Below, piece by piece: positions 43,334 through 52,961 of a stretch of DNA of 64,000 bases (position 1 is the first letter of the stretch; each line of letters begins with the position of its first letter). The translations under genes and the position numbers were made by a program. This DNA comes from an uncultured Campylobacterales bacterium (GTDB taxonomy: Bacteria > Campylobacterota > Campylobacteria > Campylobacterales > Arcobacteraceae): the NCBI GenBank assembly GCA_947503785.1, contig CANNFB010000011.1, positions 27,466 to 91,465 on the forward strand, read 5' to 3'. Under the pieces are notes generated by a model, which worked only from the letters and a program-made list of their open reading frames with translations, searched no databases and was not told the DNA's origin.

Positions 43334-44610
43334 ATTCTACCACCAGCACTAACTCCCCAAGTAGTTCTCCATCTTGTTTTTACAAGTGAGATACCTGAAA
43401 TTGCAACAAATACAACAAGTGCAAAGATTAAAAAACCAGCAGTATATCCATCAAATACACCTTTTGACCAACCAAGTGTTTGTATTAAAGCAGTACCACC
43501 AAGTCCTCCAGCACATCCAACAATACCAGTCATAATACCAATATCTTTTCCAAATCTTTGAGGGACAAGTTGGAATACAGCACCGTTTGCCATACCAAGA
43601 TTTGCCATAATTAGGAATAATACTAAAATTGCTACTGCAAATGGTAAAGCTATAGTTGCATTAATTATTGCTAATAATGCTACAGTTCCGTAGAAATAGT
43701 AAAGAGATCTAATTCCACCAATTTTATCAGCAATTGCTCCCCCAACAGGTCTTAAAACTGCACCAGCGAAAATACATAAAGCACCAAAGTACCCAGCAAT
43801 TACTTTTACGTTTCCTTCATCTAATACATCAAGTCCAAATGCTGACATATCAACTTGATATGTATTCATTAAATAAACTTTCATATATCCAGCAAATCCA
43901 ACAAAACCACCAAATGAAACTGCATAAAATAGACAAAACCACCATGTATCTTTATCTTTTAAAAGTTTACCATAGTCTTTTAATTTCTTTGGATTCTTTT
44001 TATATACATCTTCAGGTGCATCTTGTGCTAAGAAGAAATATGCAATTAGTACAACAATAGCCATTGCAGCACCTACACCAAATACAGATTCCCATCCCCA
44101 AATCTCAGCAATTTTTGGAGCAAATAAGAAGTCAATAACAACCCCAATATTACCAGCACCTGCAATTCCTAAAACAACACCTTGAAGTTTTGGGGGATAC
44201 CATTGACCAGCTTGTGGAAGTGCAACCGCAAAAGAAGCTCCCGCAAAACCAAGACCAAGTGCAACAATTAATAATTGATTATAAGAAATCTCATTACCTA
44301 AAAGGTATGCTGTTAATAATGCAGCAATTACTACTGTTTGTGACATTAGTGCTGTTAGTTTAGCACCAAGTTTATCAACACCAAATCCTAATAGAACTCT
44401 TAATATAGCTCCTGAAAGAATTGGAAGAGAAAGTAAAGTAGCTTTTTCTCCTGCTGTCATTATATGACCAGTTAAAGCTAAAGCCTCAGTAATCTCTGTA
44501 CTTAATGGACCTAGCATTGTCCAAACCATAAAACTCATGTCAAAGTATAAAAAAGCCATAAACAATGTCGGTGCATGTCCTTGACCTTTTAAATCTTTTA
44601 ATCCTGCCAT
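43330..44610 (-). CDS. narK: NarK/NasA-type nitrate/nitrite MFS transporter
   Basis: A 426-residue protein with 12 predicted membrane helices. It has the NNP-family signatures GLGFAGASFAVALPQAGQWY and GNIGVVIDFLFAPK, with GGLGG near residue 366. This family imports nitrate or exchanges it with nitrite. At its 5' end there is a 314-base divergent region shared with an ABC transporter operon, and downstream comes the kinase/phosphatase gene. Confidence 0.92.
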   Translation of the reverse strand: MAGLKDLKGQGHAPTLFMAFLYFDMSFMVWTMLGPLSTEITEALALTGHIMTAGEKATLLSLPILSGAILRVLLGFGVDKLGAKLTALMSQTVVIAALLTAYLLGNEISYNQLLIVALGLGFAGASFAVALPQAGQWYPPKLQGVVLGIAGAGNIGVVIDFLFAPKIAEIWGWESVFGVGAAMAIVVLIAYFFLAQDAPEDVYKKNPKKLKDYGKLLKDKDTWWFCLFYAVSFGGFVGFAGYMKVYLMNTYQVDMSAFGLDVLDEGNVKVIAGYFGALCIFAGAVLRPVGGAIADKIGGIRSLYYFYGTVALLAIINATIALPFAVAILVLFLIMANLGMANGAVFQLVPQRFGKDIGIMTGIVGCAGGLGGTALIQTLGWSKGVFDGYTAGFLIFALVVFVAISGISLVKTRWRTTWGVSAGGRI

Positions 44611-44924
44611 TTTATTCCTTTAATGTAATCATAAGTTTATTATATACCTCTCATGTAATAATAAGCATATATATGTGTATATTTTATATCCAATTGTTTA
44701 ATATAAGTATCTATTCTATAAATATTTATGAAAAATTAAGCTAGTAGCTATAAATAAAAACTAAAATTGCCTTATATAGGAGAGAATAAGTCATCTTTAA
44801 AAATAATTAATGTATTTTTAAGATTAAATGTATAAAAAATATCCATTAAATTGTATCTTTTTTATTTTCAAACTGTTACTATTGAGAATGAAAAACACAT
44901 TGACATTAATCAAAAGGAGAAAAA
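44611..44924. promoter_or_regulatory. Divergent control region between narK and the ABC transporter operon
   Basis: AT-rich and free of convincing ORFs. Features seen: an inverted repeat TAAAAATA/TATTTTTA (44798-44805 and 44813-44820), and an FNR/CRP-like palindrome TTGAC-ATTA-ATCAA (44900-44913) only 11 bases before the ABC operon start. The latter overlaps the ribosome-site region (AAGGAG at 44915-44920). No clear -12/-24 sigma54 promoter was found. Confidence 0.4.
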
Positions 44925-46301
44925 ATGATTAAGCAGGTTCTAAAAATTGGGTTAGGTATATCTATAGTTGCAAGTACATTATTAGCAGCTCCAGAGAAAA
45001 CAAAATTAAAAATAGGTTTTATTGCGTTAACTGATTGTGCTCCATTAGTAATTGCAAAAGAAAAAGGTTTTTTTAAAGCTGAAGGTCTTGACGTACACGT
45101 TGCAAAAGAAGGTGGGGGATGGCCTGGGATTCAACAAAAAGTAATTTCTGGTGAATATGATTTTTCTCATGCATTAGCAGGTATGCCAATTGCTGCAACT
45201 TTAGGAATTAATGGAAATGCTCATTTACAAGCTTTATTATCCTTAGATTTTAATGGAAATGCAATTACTTATGGTAATGATATTATTGAAAAAATGGAAG
45301 AATTTGGATTAGATAAAACAGAACGTCCTGTTACTGCTGATTCTTTAAAAAAATATATTGATGCTAAAAGAGCAAAAGAAGGAAATAAATACCAACCATT
45401 GAGTTTTGGTATGGTTCATCCTGTTTCTACACATAATTATGAATTAAGATATTGGATGGCTTCATCTGGAATTAGACCTGATCAAGATTGTACAATTAAA
45501 CCTTTCCCACCACCAACAATGCCATCAAATTTAATTGCTGGTAATATTGAAGGTTACTGTGTTGGAGAACCATGGAATTCAAGAATTGTACTTAAAGGTA
45601 AAGGTTCGGCACTAGTTACAAATTATGATATTTGGAACAATAATCCAGAAAAAGTTTTACAAGCAAGAGCTGATTTTGTTAAAAAGAATCCAGAAACAAC
45701 AAAAGCGGTTATGCGAGCAGTTATAAAAGCTCAAAAATGGTTAGATGAATCTTGGGAAAATAGAGAAGAAGCAATTGGTTACTTAGCTAAAAGAAACTAC
45801 GTAAATGCTCCTAAAAATGTATTAAGAAAATCAATGTCTGGAACTTTCCTTTATAACAAAGGTGTAGATTCTGCAAACCCTATGTTTAATGTATTTGCAA
45901 ATAACTATGCATCATATCCATTCTACTCACATGGTATGTGGTTTGTTACTCAAATGTATAGATGGGGACAACTTGATAAAGCTGTTGATATGAAAGCATT
46001 AATTGAAAAAGTTTATAGACCTGATTTATTTGCACAAGTTGCTGCACAAGTTGATTATAAATTACCTCCAAGTGCTTGGAAAAAAGATGGTGTTGATGAA
46101 TATAATAAATTCTTAGATGGAAAAGTTTGGGATCCAAATAAGGCTGTTGATTATATTTTTGATGTAAAAGTTCAAAATTCATTAGTTTCAAAAGAAGATT
46201 TAATGAAAGTTAATAACTGGAAAGTTGAAACAAAACAACCAAAATATGAGTGTCATTATGGACCTGCTGGTTGTGCTGATCCAAAATACGTAACTAAGTA
46301 A
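44925..46301 (+). CDS. nrtA: Nitrate/nitrite ABC transporter substrate-binding protein (NrtA/CmpA family)
   Basis: A 458-residue exported protein with a Sec-type signal (about 1-22, STLLAAPEK). It has an NrtA/CmpA-like fold with [41 protein letters not shown] and [20 protein letters not shown]. NrtA-type proteins bind nitrate/nitrite, and CmpA-type ones bind bicarbonate. Location beside narK and the nas genes favours nitrate. It is first in a three-gene operon with AAGGAG at 44915-44920. Confidence 0.88.
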   Translation: MIKQVLKIGLGISIVASTLLAAPEKTKLKIGFIALTDCAPLVIAKEKGFFKAEGLDVHVAKEGGGWPGIQQKVISGEYDFSHALAGMPIAATLGINGNAHLQALLSLDFNGNAITYGNDIIEKMEEFGLDKTERPVTADSLKKYIDAKRAKEGNKYQPLSFGMVHPVSTHNYELRYWMASSGIRPDQDCTIKPFPPPTMPSNLIAGNIEGYCVGEPWNSRIVLKGKGSALVTNYDIWNNNPEKVLQARADFVKKNPETTKAVMRAVIKAQKWLDESWENREEAIGYLAKRNYVNAPKNVLRKSMSGTFLYNKGVDSANPMFNVFANNYASYPFYSHGMWFVTQMYRWGQLDKAVDMKALIEKVYRPDLFAQVAAQVDYKLPPSAWKKDGVDEYNKFLDGKVWDPNKAVDYIFDVKVQNSLVSKEDLMKVNNWKVETKQPKYECHYGPAGCADPKYVTK

Positions 46302-46305
46302 TTAA

Positions 46306-47115
46306 ATGAAGAAAGAATTAATAAAAAAGATTTTACTACCCTTTATTGTTTTAGTATTAATAATACAGTTTTGGTCAGGATTATCAACTATTGTAGAAGA
46401 TTTTCCAACGCCTAGTGATACTTATGTATATGCTTTTGGTGGAGAGACAGCAGATGGCGATGAAATAGAGGGTGTTTTATCTGATCCTTTTTATATTGAA
46501 AACCAAGATGACAAAGGTTTATTTTGGCAAATACTAGCATCCTTAGAGCGAGTTTTTGCAGGATTTGTTTTAGCTATTATTGTTGGGGTTCCTATAGGTT
46601 TATTAGTAGGAATGAGTAAGAATTTTCAATATGCATTAGAACCATTTATTCAAATATTTAAGCCAGTTTCACCACTTGCTTGGTTACCTTTATTATTATT
46701 TGTTTTTCAAGATATTAATGCAACAGCAATATCTACTATTTTTATAACATCAATTTGGCCAATTATTATAAATACAGCTTTAGGTGTAAAAAGCGTAAAT
46801 GAAGACTACTTAAATGTTGCAAAAGTATTACAATTTACTTCTTTAGAAAAGATAACAAAGATTATATTACCTGTTGCTGTTCCTTATATCTTTACTGGAA
46901 TGAGATTATCACTTGGAATTGCATGGTTAGTTATTGTAGCAGCCGAGATGTTAACAGGTGGTATTGGAATTGGATTTTGGATTTGGGATGAATATAATAA
47001 TCTTGCTTATCACAATATTATAATCGGTATTATACTTGTTGGTTTGATTGGATTTATGTTAGATGTAATAATGGGAAAAATTGCAGATTATTTTGATTAT
47101 AGAAAAAGAGTATAG
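46306..47115 (+). CDS. nrtB: Nitrate ABC transporter permease
   Basis: A 269-residue permease of the NrtB/SsuC type. An N-terminal helix (about 8-27) is followed by a periplasmic stretch rich in Asp/Glu and then five or six helices. The EAA-type loop with SVNEDYLNVAKVLQFTSLEKI contacts the ATPase. The gene lies four bases downstream of nrtA and nine bases upstream of the ATPase gene. Confidence 0.88.
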   Translation: MKKELIKKILLPFIVLVLIIQFWSGLSTIVEDFPTPSDTYVYAFGGETADGDEIEGVLSDPFYIENQDDKGLFWQILASLERVFAGFVLAIIVGVPIGLLVGMSKNFQYALEPFIQIFKPVSPLAWLPLLLFVFQDINATAISTIFITSIWPIIINTALGVKSVNEDYLNVAKVLQFTSLEKITKIILPVAVPYIFTGMRLSLGIAWLVIVAAEMLTGGIGIGFWIWDEYNNLAYHNIIIGIILVGLIGFMLDVIMGKIADYFDYRKRV

Positions 47116-47124
47116 GGATAAAAA

Positions 47125-47922
47125 ATGAGTAGCAATAAATTTTTAGAATTAGAAAATATACACAAAAGTTTCCCTTTAGGTGGTGGAAAAGAATATGTTG
47201 CAGTTGTAGATGTAAATGTAAAAATTGCAAAGAATGAAATAATCTCAATTATTGGGCATAGTGGATGTGGCAAATCAACTCTGCTTAATATGATTGCTGG
47301 GCTTGATGCTCAAACTAAAGGTAATATTATTTTAAATAATAAAGAAATAATAGGACCAGGACCTGAACGTGCTGTAGTTTTTCAAAATCACTCTTTATTG
47401 CCATGGTTAAGTGTATATGAAAATATAGAAATGGCAGTTAAAAAAGTAATGCCTGAATTATCTTCTTCTGAATTAAGAATTAGAGTAGAAAAGTTTGTTT
47501 CAATGGTAAATTTAGATCATGCAAAAGATAAATTTCCTGGAGAAATATCTGGTGGTATGAAACAAAGAGTTGGAATTGCTAGAGCTTTAAGTATTAAACC
47601 AGAAGTTTTACTAATGGATGAACCTTTTGGCGCACTTGATTCTCTAACGCGTGCAAACTTGCAAGAGCATCTAATGAGAATACAACAAAGTGTTCAAAAT
47701 ACGGTAATTATTATTACTCATGATATTGATGAAGCTGTTTTGCTAAGTGATAAAGTAATTATGATGACAAATGGCCCTGAAGCAACAATTGGTGAAATTT
47801 TAGAAGTAAATTTACCAAGACCTAGAAATAGAGTTGAACTTCAAAGTAATCCCGAATATATTAGATGTAGAGAAGCAATTTTAAGTTTTCTTTACGAAAA
47901 ATTCGCAAAAGACGACGAGTAA
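47125..47922 (+). CDS. nrtD: Nitrate ABC transporter ATP-binding protein
   Basis: A 265-residue ABC ATPase of the NrtD/SsuB/TauB type, with Walker A GHSGCGKST, signature ISGGMKQR and Walker B VLLMDEPFGALD. The DEPFGALDSLTRANLQ segment is typical of nitrate/sulfonate importers. There is no C-terminal binding-protein domain as in NrtC, so one ATPase type probably forms the homodimer. It is last in the operon, before a bidirectional terminator. Confidence 0.9.
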   Translation: MSSNKFLELENIHKSFPLGGGKEYVAVVDVNVKIAKNEIISIIGHSGCGKSTLLNMIAGLDAQTKGNIILNNKEIIGPGPERAVVFQNHSLLPWLSVYENIEMAVKKVMPELSSSELRIRVEKFVSMVNLDHAKDKFPGEISGGMKQRVGIARALSIKPEVLLMDEPFGALDSLTRANLQEHLMRIQQSVQNTVIIITHDIDEAVLLSDKVIMMTNGPEATIGEILEVNLPRPRNRVELQSNPEYIRCREAILSFLYEKFAKDDE

Positions 47923-47932
47923 ATGAGTATAT

Positions 47933-47965
47933 AAAAAAAGGGAAAAGTTTATTTCCCCCTTTTTT
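47933..47965. terminator. Bidirectional terminator
   Basis: AAAAAAGGGAAA pairs with TTTCCCCCTTTTTT (bulge of two C) across AGTTTA. It lies between the convergent ABC operon and porin gene and has A/T runs on both sides. Confidence 0.75.
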
Positions 47966-47966
47966 A

Positions 47967-49043
47967 CTAGAAAGTGTATGCTAAAGTCGCAGTAATTTTA
48001 TTGTAATCAGTAGTATTATCTTGTGCATCTACATCTACAAAAAGTAATCCAGTTGATAAATTATCTGTAATACTGTAATCAGCAGTAATATTTAATTCTT
48101 TTTCTTTATTTTGTGCATATTTTGTTTGCCCATAAATTGAAGATAATTCAATTCCTGCAAATTCATATCCTAATCCTATATATGTAGTTTTCGCGTCTAC
48201 TTCATATACTTGATTCCCATCTTCAAGTGGATTTATATTATCTCCAGCTGCAGCTTCCATACTTCCAATTCCTGCATCTTTATCAGTTTTTATATATCCG
48301 ATATTTAAAGCTAAATCAGAAATACTAGTCCTTGCTTCAACGTGCATAATTTGACCATCTTCTGTACCTGACATATCTTCATTAGAAGCAGCTATATGTC
48401 CTGTTACTCCAAAAGAATCTACATCATAGTCGGCTTTAAGACCATACCAACTAGCAGTATTATTTGCATCATAGTAATAAGGGTTAAGTACTAATCCTTT
48501 TATTCCTTCATATTTTACGTCTAATACATAAGCACCATCATCATTATTTACTTTATCAAATGATTCTAAAGCTGCATCAGCATCAGCTACTGCAACTCTT
48601 TTTGTATATCCTAAAGTGATTTCTGTATTAGCAATTGCTGTAATACCCAAGATTGCTGCTTCATGAAAGTCACCCATCCATTCTAAATCAACTTCTTGAC
48701 GACCAACAGTTAAATTAGCCATATCATTTCCATAAGAAATATTTGCAGTATGTAATATAGTTTTATCAGTCTCTCCATAATCTCCATTTTCAACTTCAGA
48801 AAAATCATGATTCCCTCTAAATCCTACAGATGCTTTAAATCCATTAAAATCAGCTGTTTCATATCCTAATCCAATTGATCCAGATGTGAAACCTGCATCA
48901 TTTCCTGTTTTATTACTTTGTTGTTCTGCATATAATGTTGCATCACCTGTTACATTTCCATTTTTTATAGAAGTATTAATATTATCTGCAAACATGCTAC
49001 TAGATAAAAGTATAGCAGTTGCAGTTAAGTGTGATATTTTCAT
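47967..49043 (-). CDS. Opr-family outer membrane porin
   Basis: A 358-residue beta-barrel protein with a signal peptide (residues about 1-19, SSSMFAD), alternating strand pattern throughout and a terminal Phe (ATLAYTF), the typical end of an outer-membrane barrel. GVTGDATLYAEQQ, GFKASVGFRGNHDF and NLTVGRQEVDLEWMGDFHEAAIL resemble the Opr porins of Campylobacterota. It probably allows small solutes through the outer membrane. It sits between nitrate and TRAP transport genes but shows no special link to either. Confidence 0.82.
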   Translation of the reverse strand: MKISHLTATAILLSSSMFADNINTSIKNGNVTGDATLYAEQQSNKTGNDAGFTSGSIGLGYETADFNGFKASVGFRGNHDFSEVENGDYGETDKTILHTANISYGNDMANLTVGRQEVDLEWMGDFHEAAILGITAIANTEITLGYTKRVAVADADAALESFDKVNNDDGAYVLDVKYEGIKGLVLNPYYYDANNTASWYGLKADYDVDSFGVTGHIAASNEDMSGTEDGQIMHVEARTSISDLALNIGYIKTDKDAGIGSMEAAAGDNINPLEDGNQVYEVDAKTTYIGLGYEFAGIELSSIYGQTKYAQNKEKELNITADYSITDNLSTGLLFVDVDAQDNTTDYNKITATLAYTF

Positions 49044-49206
49044 TTGTTTATTTTCCTTTTTGATAATTAATCTCAGAATAATAGCAAGAAAAACTTAAAA
49101 TTAGATAATACTAATAATAATTATCAATACTTTATATTATTAATGAATAATATAAAAAAAGATGATAAAATTAGGACAAATAATATAAATCAAATAGGAT
49201 AATATT

Positions 49207-50016
49207 TTGAATAATCCAAATGAAAATCCAAATACAATTATAGATTTTGAAAATATATACGTAAGTTATGACGTAAAACCTGTACTTGAAAATATAAATC
49301 TAAAAATCAAAGAAAAAGAGCATTGGGTAATATTAGGCTCAAATGGAAGTGGAAAATCTACCCTTATTAAACTTATATCAAATGATCTTTACCCAAATAC
49401 GAAATATAGTTTTAAAAAAGAGATATTTGGACAAGCAAGATGGAGTATTTTTGATTTGAAAAAGAATCTTGGAATTATTACAAATGATTTACATAATTAT
49501 TTTGAAAAACAAGGAAGTTTTCTAAGTGCTTATGAAGTAATCTTAAGTGGATATTTTAGTACAATTGGAGTTTTTAAACATCAAGATTTCACAGATTTAC
49601 AACATAAAAAAGCTTTAGAAGTTTTAGAATTTTTAGAAATATTAAAAATGAAAGATAAAAAAGTAAGTCAAATGAGTACTGGACAATTAAGACGTTGTAT
49701 TATAGGTCGCGCACTTATTCATAATCCAAAAGCATTTATACTTGATGAGCCAACAGTAGGTCTTGATATAAAAGCACAAAATAGTTTTATCAAACTAATT
49801 CAAAAGCTTTCAAATAAAGCATCTATTATTCTTGTAACTCATCATATAGAAGAGATTTTTCCTGAGGTTTCGCATATTGCACTTGTATATAATAATACTA
49901 TTTTTAAACAAGGTAAAAAAAGTGAAGTACTAAGTTCTGAAAATTTATCTGAGATTTTTGAAATGGATATTAAGCTTGAAAAAGAAAATGAGAGATACTA
50001 TATAAAAAGTATGTAA
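49207..50016 (+). CDS. Stand-alone ABC ATPase (ModF/YlmA-like)
   Basis: A 269-residue ABC ATPase with Walker A GSNGSGKST, signature MSTGQLRR, Walker B AFILDEPTVGLD and the H-loop VTHHIEEI. The RQ-type signature and VILSGYFSTIGVF resemble the ModF/YlmA group of orphan ATPases. No permease or binding protein is adjacent, and the DctPQM system next door does not use ATP. It has a TTG start at 49207 with AGGATA at 49196-49201. A link to molybdenum supply for the two nitrate reductases is possible but unproven. Confidence 0.8.
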   Translation: MNNPNENPNTIIDFENIYVSYDVKPVLENINLKIKEKEHWVILGSNGSGKSTLIKLISNDLYPNTKYSFKKEIFGQARWSIFDLKKNLGIITNDLHNYFEKQGSFLSAYEVILSGYFSTIGVFKHQDFTDLQHKKALEVLEFLEILKMKDKKVSQMSTGQLRRCIIGRALIHNPKAFILDEPTVGLDIKAQNSFIKLIQKLSNKASIILVTHHIEEIFPEVSHIALVYNNTIFKQGKKSEVLSSENLSEIFEMDIKLEKENERYYIKSM

Positions 50017-50044
50017 AAGATATAGGCTTTGAGCCTATATCTTT
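50016..50044. terminator. Bidirectional terminator
   Basis: AAAGATATAGGCT (50016-50028) pairs perfectly with AGCCTATATCTTT (50032-50044) around a three-base loop, between the convergent ABC ATPase and dctM genes. Confidence 0.88.
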
Positions 50045-50065
50045 ATATTTTAAAGTTTGGTTTTA

Positions 50066-51349
50066 TTATTCACCATACATTAGATTTGGTAACCAAAGAG
50101 CAATTTCTGGTACATAAGTTACAAGTATAAGTCCTGCTAAAATTGTCATCGTCCAAGGGAACGCTGCAACAATAACATCTTTTATACTCATTCCTGTAAG
50201 TCCAGAAGTTACAAAAAGGTTCAGTCCAACTGGTGGAGATACCATTCCTAATTCCATATTGATAGTAATTACAATACCAAAGTGAATAGGATCAATTCCA
50301 AGTGCAACAGCAACTGGAAGTAATAAAGGAACCATAATCATAATAATTGCAGATGGTTCCATAAACGAACCAGCTAAAATTAAAAGTACATTCACCATAA
50401 GTAAGAACATATATTTATCAACATTTGCTTCAATTAATGTTTCTGTAATTCCTTGTGGAATATTTTCAATTGTAAGAAAATGTGCAAATAACATTGCATT
50501 AGCAATAATAAACATAATCATTGCAGTTGTTTTTGCTGAATCTAAAGCTGTATCAAAAAACTCTGACATTTTAATATCTTTATATACAAATACTGAAATT
50601 ACAAATGCCCAAATAGCTGCTACTGCTGCTGCTTCTGTTGGAGTAAAGATACCACCATAGATACCACCAATAACAATAACAATTGTCATAAGCCCCCAAG
50701 ATGCATCTTTCATCTTAGCTAGTCTTTCTTTAAATGGAGCAGGTTCGCTTCTTTTAAATCCAAGTCTAACAGCACCAATATATGTAACAACCATCATCAT
50801 AATACCAAGTAAAATACCTGGTACAACACCCGCCATAAATAGTCTACCAATAGAAACTTCAGCTGTAACTCCATATACAATTAGAACAATTGAAGGTGGA
50901 ATTAAAATACCCAAAGAACCTGCAGTTGCAATCGTACCAACGGCATACTTCTTAGGATAACCAGCTTGGATAATCGCTCCAAACATAATAGAACCAATAG
51001 CAACAACAGTTGCAGGAGAGGAACCAGATACTGCTGCAAATATAATAGATGCAAAAATAGCAGAAATTGGTAAACCACCTGGAAGATGTCCTACGATTGA
51101 TTTAGCAAACTCAATAATTCTGTTAGCTGCACTTCCTTTTGAAAGTAAGTTTCCAGCTAAAATAAACATTGGAATTGCCATTAAAGAATAATGCTCAATC
51201 TTTTCAAATAGCAGTGAGGCTATCATAATTGGATCTTGATCTGTAAATATCATAAATGATGCAAATGTTGCAGCACCAAGACATATTGCAATAGGAGCAC
51301 CTAAAATAACAAGGAAGAAAAATAATCCAAATAGTACCGCTATACTCAT
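50066..51349 (-). CDS. dctM: TRAP transporter large permease DctM
   Basis: A 427-residue protein with about 12 membrane helices. Signatures are VFGLFFFLVILGAPIAICLG, AAVSGSSPATVVAIG, the IIFAAVSGSSPATVVAIGSI region and LNLFVTSGLTG near the C-terminus. It couples the sodium gradient to uptake of the ligand delivered by DctP. It overlaps the dctQ gene by four bases (ATGA-type) and is the last gene of the operon. Confidence 0.93.
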   Translation of the reverse strand: MSIAVLFGLFFFLVILGAPIAICLGAATFASFMIFTDQDPIMIASLLFEKIEHYSLMAIPMFILAGNLLSKGSAANRIIEFAKSIVGHLPGGLPISAIFASIIFAAVSGSSPATVVAIGSIMFGAIIQAGYPKKYAVGTIATAGSLGILIPPSIVLIVYGVTAEVSIGRLFMAGVVPGILLGIMMMVVTYIGAVRLGFKRSEPAPFKERLAKMKDASWGLMTIVIVIGGIYGGIFTPTEAAAVAAIWAFVISVFVYKDIKMSEFFDTALDSAKTTAMIMFIIANAMLFAHFLTIENIPQGITETLIEANVDKYMFLLMVNVLLILAGSFMEPSAIIMIMVPLLLPVAVALGIDPIHFGIVITINMELGMVSPPVGLNLFVTSGLTGMSIKDVIVAAFPWTMTILAGLILVTYVPEIALWLPNLMYGE

Positions 51350-51963
51350 AACATTCCTCCTGTTTTCTTTTCGACTTCTTTAACTATGTTGTTTAAGTTT
51401 TCAACATGTTTATTATCTTTATTTTTTGCGCCAACACCCATTCCAGCTAAAACTTGTTCAGCTTCACTTTCTGCAACCACTTCATCATGTGGTGTTTTTG
51501 CAATTTGAACGATTTTTTCACCAACTCTGTATGCAGAAAAGAAAAAGGCAATAGGTATAACTAGATATACAATCCACATAGGCATATCCCATAAATCAAT
51601 TGATCTTTCATCAAGTTCAATTAAAAGATATAAATACTGATATCCAAAGTATGATATAGCTAGTAAAAATACAATAGTTACACTATGTGATATTAAAAGC
51701 ATTACTTTAGCTATCTTAGAAGGTACAAGATCTAATACAATTGTAACTGCAATATGTGCATCTTTTTTAAAACAATAAGCAGCACCAAAAAAAGCACTCC
51801 AAAGGAATAAAAAGATTGTTAACTCAGTTGCCCATACTAATGACGCATCAAAAGCATATCTTGCAACAACATTAGTAAAAGCAACAGCCACACCGGCTGT
51901 TATACCGAATGCTGCTATTGATTGATTTATAAAACCTATAGTTTTACTGATTAATTTAAACAT
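51346..51963 (-). CDS. dctQ: TRAP transporter small permease DctQ
   Basis: A 205-residue protein with four membrane helices in about 1-155 (IAAFGITAGVAVAFTNVVAR, LTIFLFLWSAFFGAAY). The DctQ signature is ATELTIFLFLWSAFFGAAYC. A charged tail of about 45 residues (EKVENLNN-like, ending EVEKKTGGML) is longer than usual. The dctP stop lies two bases before its start. Confidence 0.9.
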   Translation of the reverse strand: MFKLISKTIGFINQSIAAFGITAGVAVAFTNVVARYAFDASLVWATELTIFLFLWSAFFGAAYCFKKDAHIAVTIVLDLVPSKIAKVMLLISHSVTIVFLLAISYFGYQYLYLLIELDERSIDLWDMPMWIVYLVIPIAFFFSAYRVGEKIVQIAKTPHDEVVAESEAEQVLAGMGVGAKNKDNKHVENLNNIVKEVEKKTGGML

Positions 51964-51965
51964 GA

Positions 51966-52961
51966 CTATTCCGTCGCTATTGTTTTCTCAATTAAATCTT
52001 TTCCGATTGTTTTATCAGAATAGAACTCAGGATAAATTTTACTTACAGCATTTCTCCAAGCTTCTTTTTGCTCTGCTGTTAAATTATGAATCGTTAAGTT
52101 TCCAGTTTTTTTAGCGTATTCTTTGATTGCTGCTAATTGAGAATCATTTAATTCTTGTGCATATTCTCTTTCTTTTTGTGTTGCTTCATTCATAGCTTGA
52201 GTTACATTTGCTTGTAAATCAGCTGGTAATTTATTCCAGAATTTTTTAGACATTACAACTAAGTAACCTAAGTAACCGTGGTTTGTAATAGTCATGTGTT
52301 TTTGAACTTCATGGAATTTCTTTGTAAAGATGTTAGAGTTTGTATTTTCTTGACCATCAATTACACCTTGTTGTAACCCTGAATATACTTCAGAGAAAGG
52401 CATCATTTGTGGATTTGCTCCAACTGCGTGGAATTGCGCTTCTAATACTTTTGAAGACATAATTCTAAATTTTTGACCTTTAGCATCTGCTGGAGTTAAT
52501 AAAGGTTCTTTATTAGTAGATAATTGTTTAAAACCATTATCCCAGAAATTAAGTGCAATAATACCCTTAGCTGATACTTTATCTTTTAAAGCTTGACCAA
52601 CTTCACCATCTTGAACTCTATGTAAGTGATCAATATCTTTAAATAAAAATGGTAAATCAAATAATGCTAAGTTTGGCACAATCTTTCCAAACTTTGAAAA
52701 TGATGGAGCTGCCATTTGAACAGAGTTTAATCTGATTGCTTTTAAAACAGCGTTATCTTTATATAACTGTGAAGATGGATAAACTTGAACATCAATCTTT
52801 CCTGCTGATAACTCTTCTAATCTTTTTTCAAAGAAGTCTGCTGCTTTACCTTTTGGTGTATTTGCACTTACAACGTGAGAAAACTTCAATGTGTAATCTG
52901 CCGCTATTGCTGAACTTGTTACCACTGCTGCTGCGATAGTTCCTACTAGTAATTTTTTCAT
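51966..52961 (-). CDS. dctP: TRAP transporter substrate-binding protein DctP
   Basis: A 331-residue periplasmic binding protein with a signal peptide (about 1-20, SSAIAAD). Conserved DctP blocks are KFSHVVSANTPKGKAADFF, GKIDVQVYPSSQLYKD, FRIMSSKVLEAQFHAVGANP and QQGVIDGQENTNSN. The likely ligand is a C4-dicarboxylate or related organic acid. It is first in the dctPQM operon. The 370-base gap to gltB holds a pair of interlocking inverted repeats that could bind a regulator. Confidence 0.92.
   Translation of the reverse strand: MKKLLVGTIAAAVVTSSAIAADYTLKFSHVVSANTPKGKAADFFEKRLEELSAGKIDVQVYPSSQLYKDNAVLKAIRLNSVQMAAPSFSKFGKIVPNLALFDLPFLFKDIDHLHRVQDGEVGQALKDKVSAKGIIALNFWDNGFKQLSTNKEPLLTPADAKGQKFRIMSSKVLEAQFHAVGANPQMMPFSEVYSGLQQGVIDGQENTNSNIFTKKFHEVQKHMTITNHGYLGYLVVMSKKFWNKLPADLQANVTQAMNEATQKEREYAQELNDSQLAAIKEYAKKTGNLTIHNLTAEQKEAWRNAVSKIYPEFYSDKTIGKDLIEKTIATE

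Noticed and set aside
43734..44060. A 108-codon open frame on the plus strand inside narK
   Set aside because: It is antisense to a strongly supported membrane transporter gene. Its Gln/Leu/His-rich composition is what the reverse frame of an AT-rich gene gives, and it has no ribosome site.
44900..44913. FNR-type box as a firm regulatory feature
   Set aside because: A near-match exists, but it lies in the leader next to the ribosome site, so I kept it only as a weak observation.
45946..46191. An 81-codon open frame antisense to nrtA
   Set aside because: It lies within a clear binding-protein gene, has shadow-type composition, and has no start signal.
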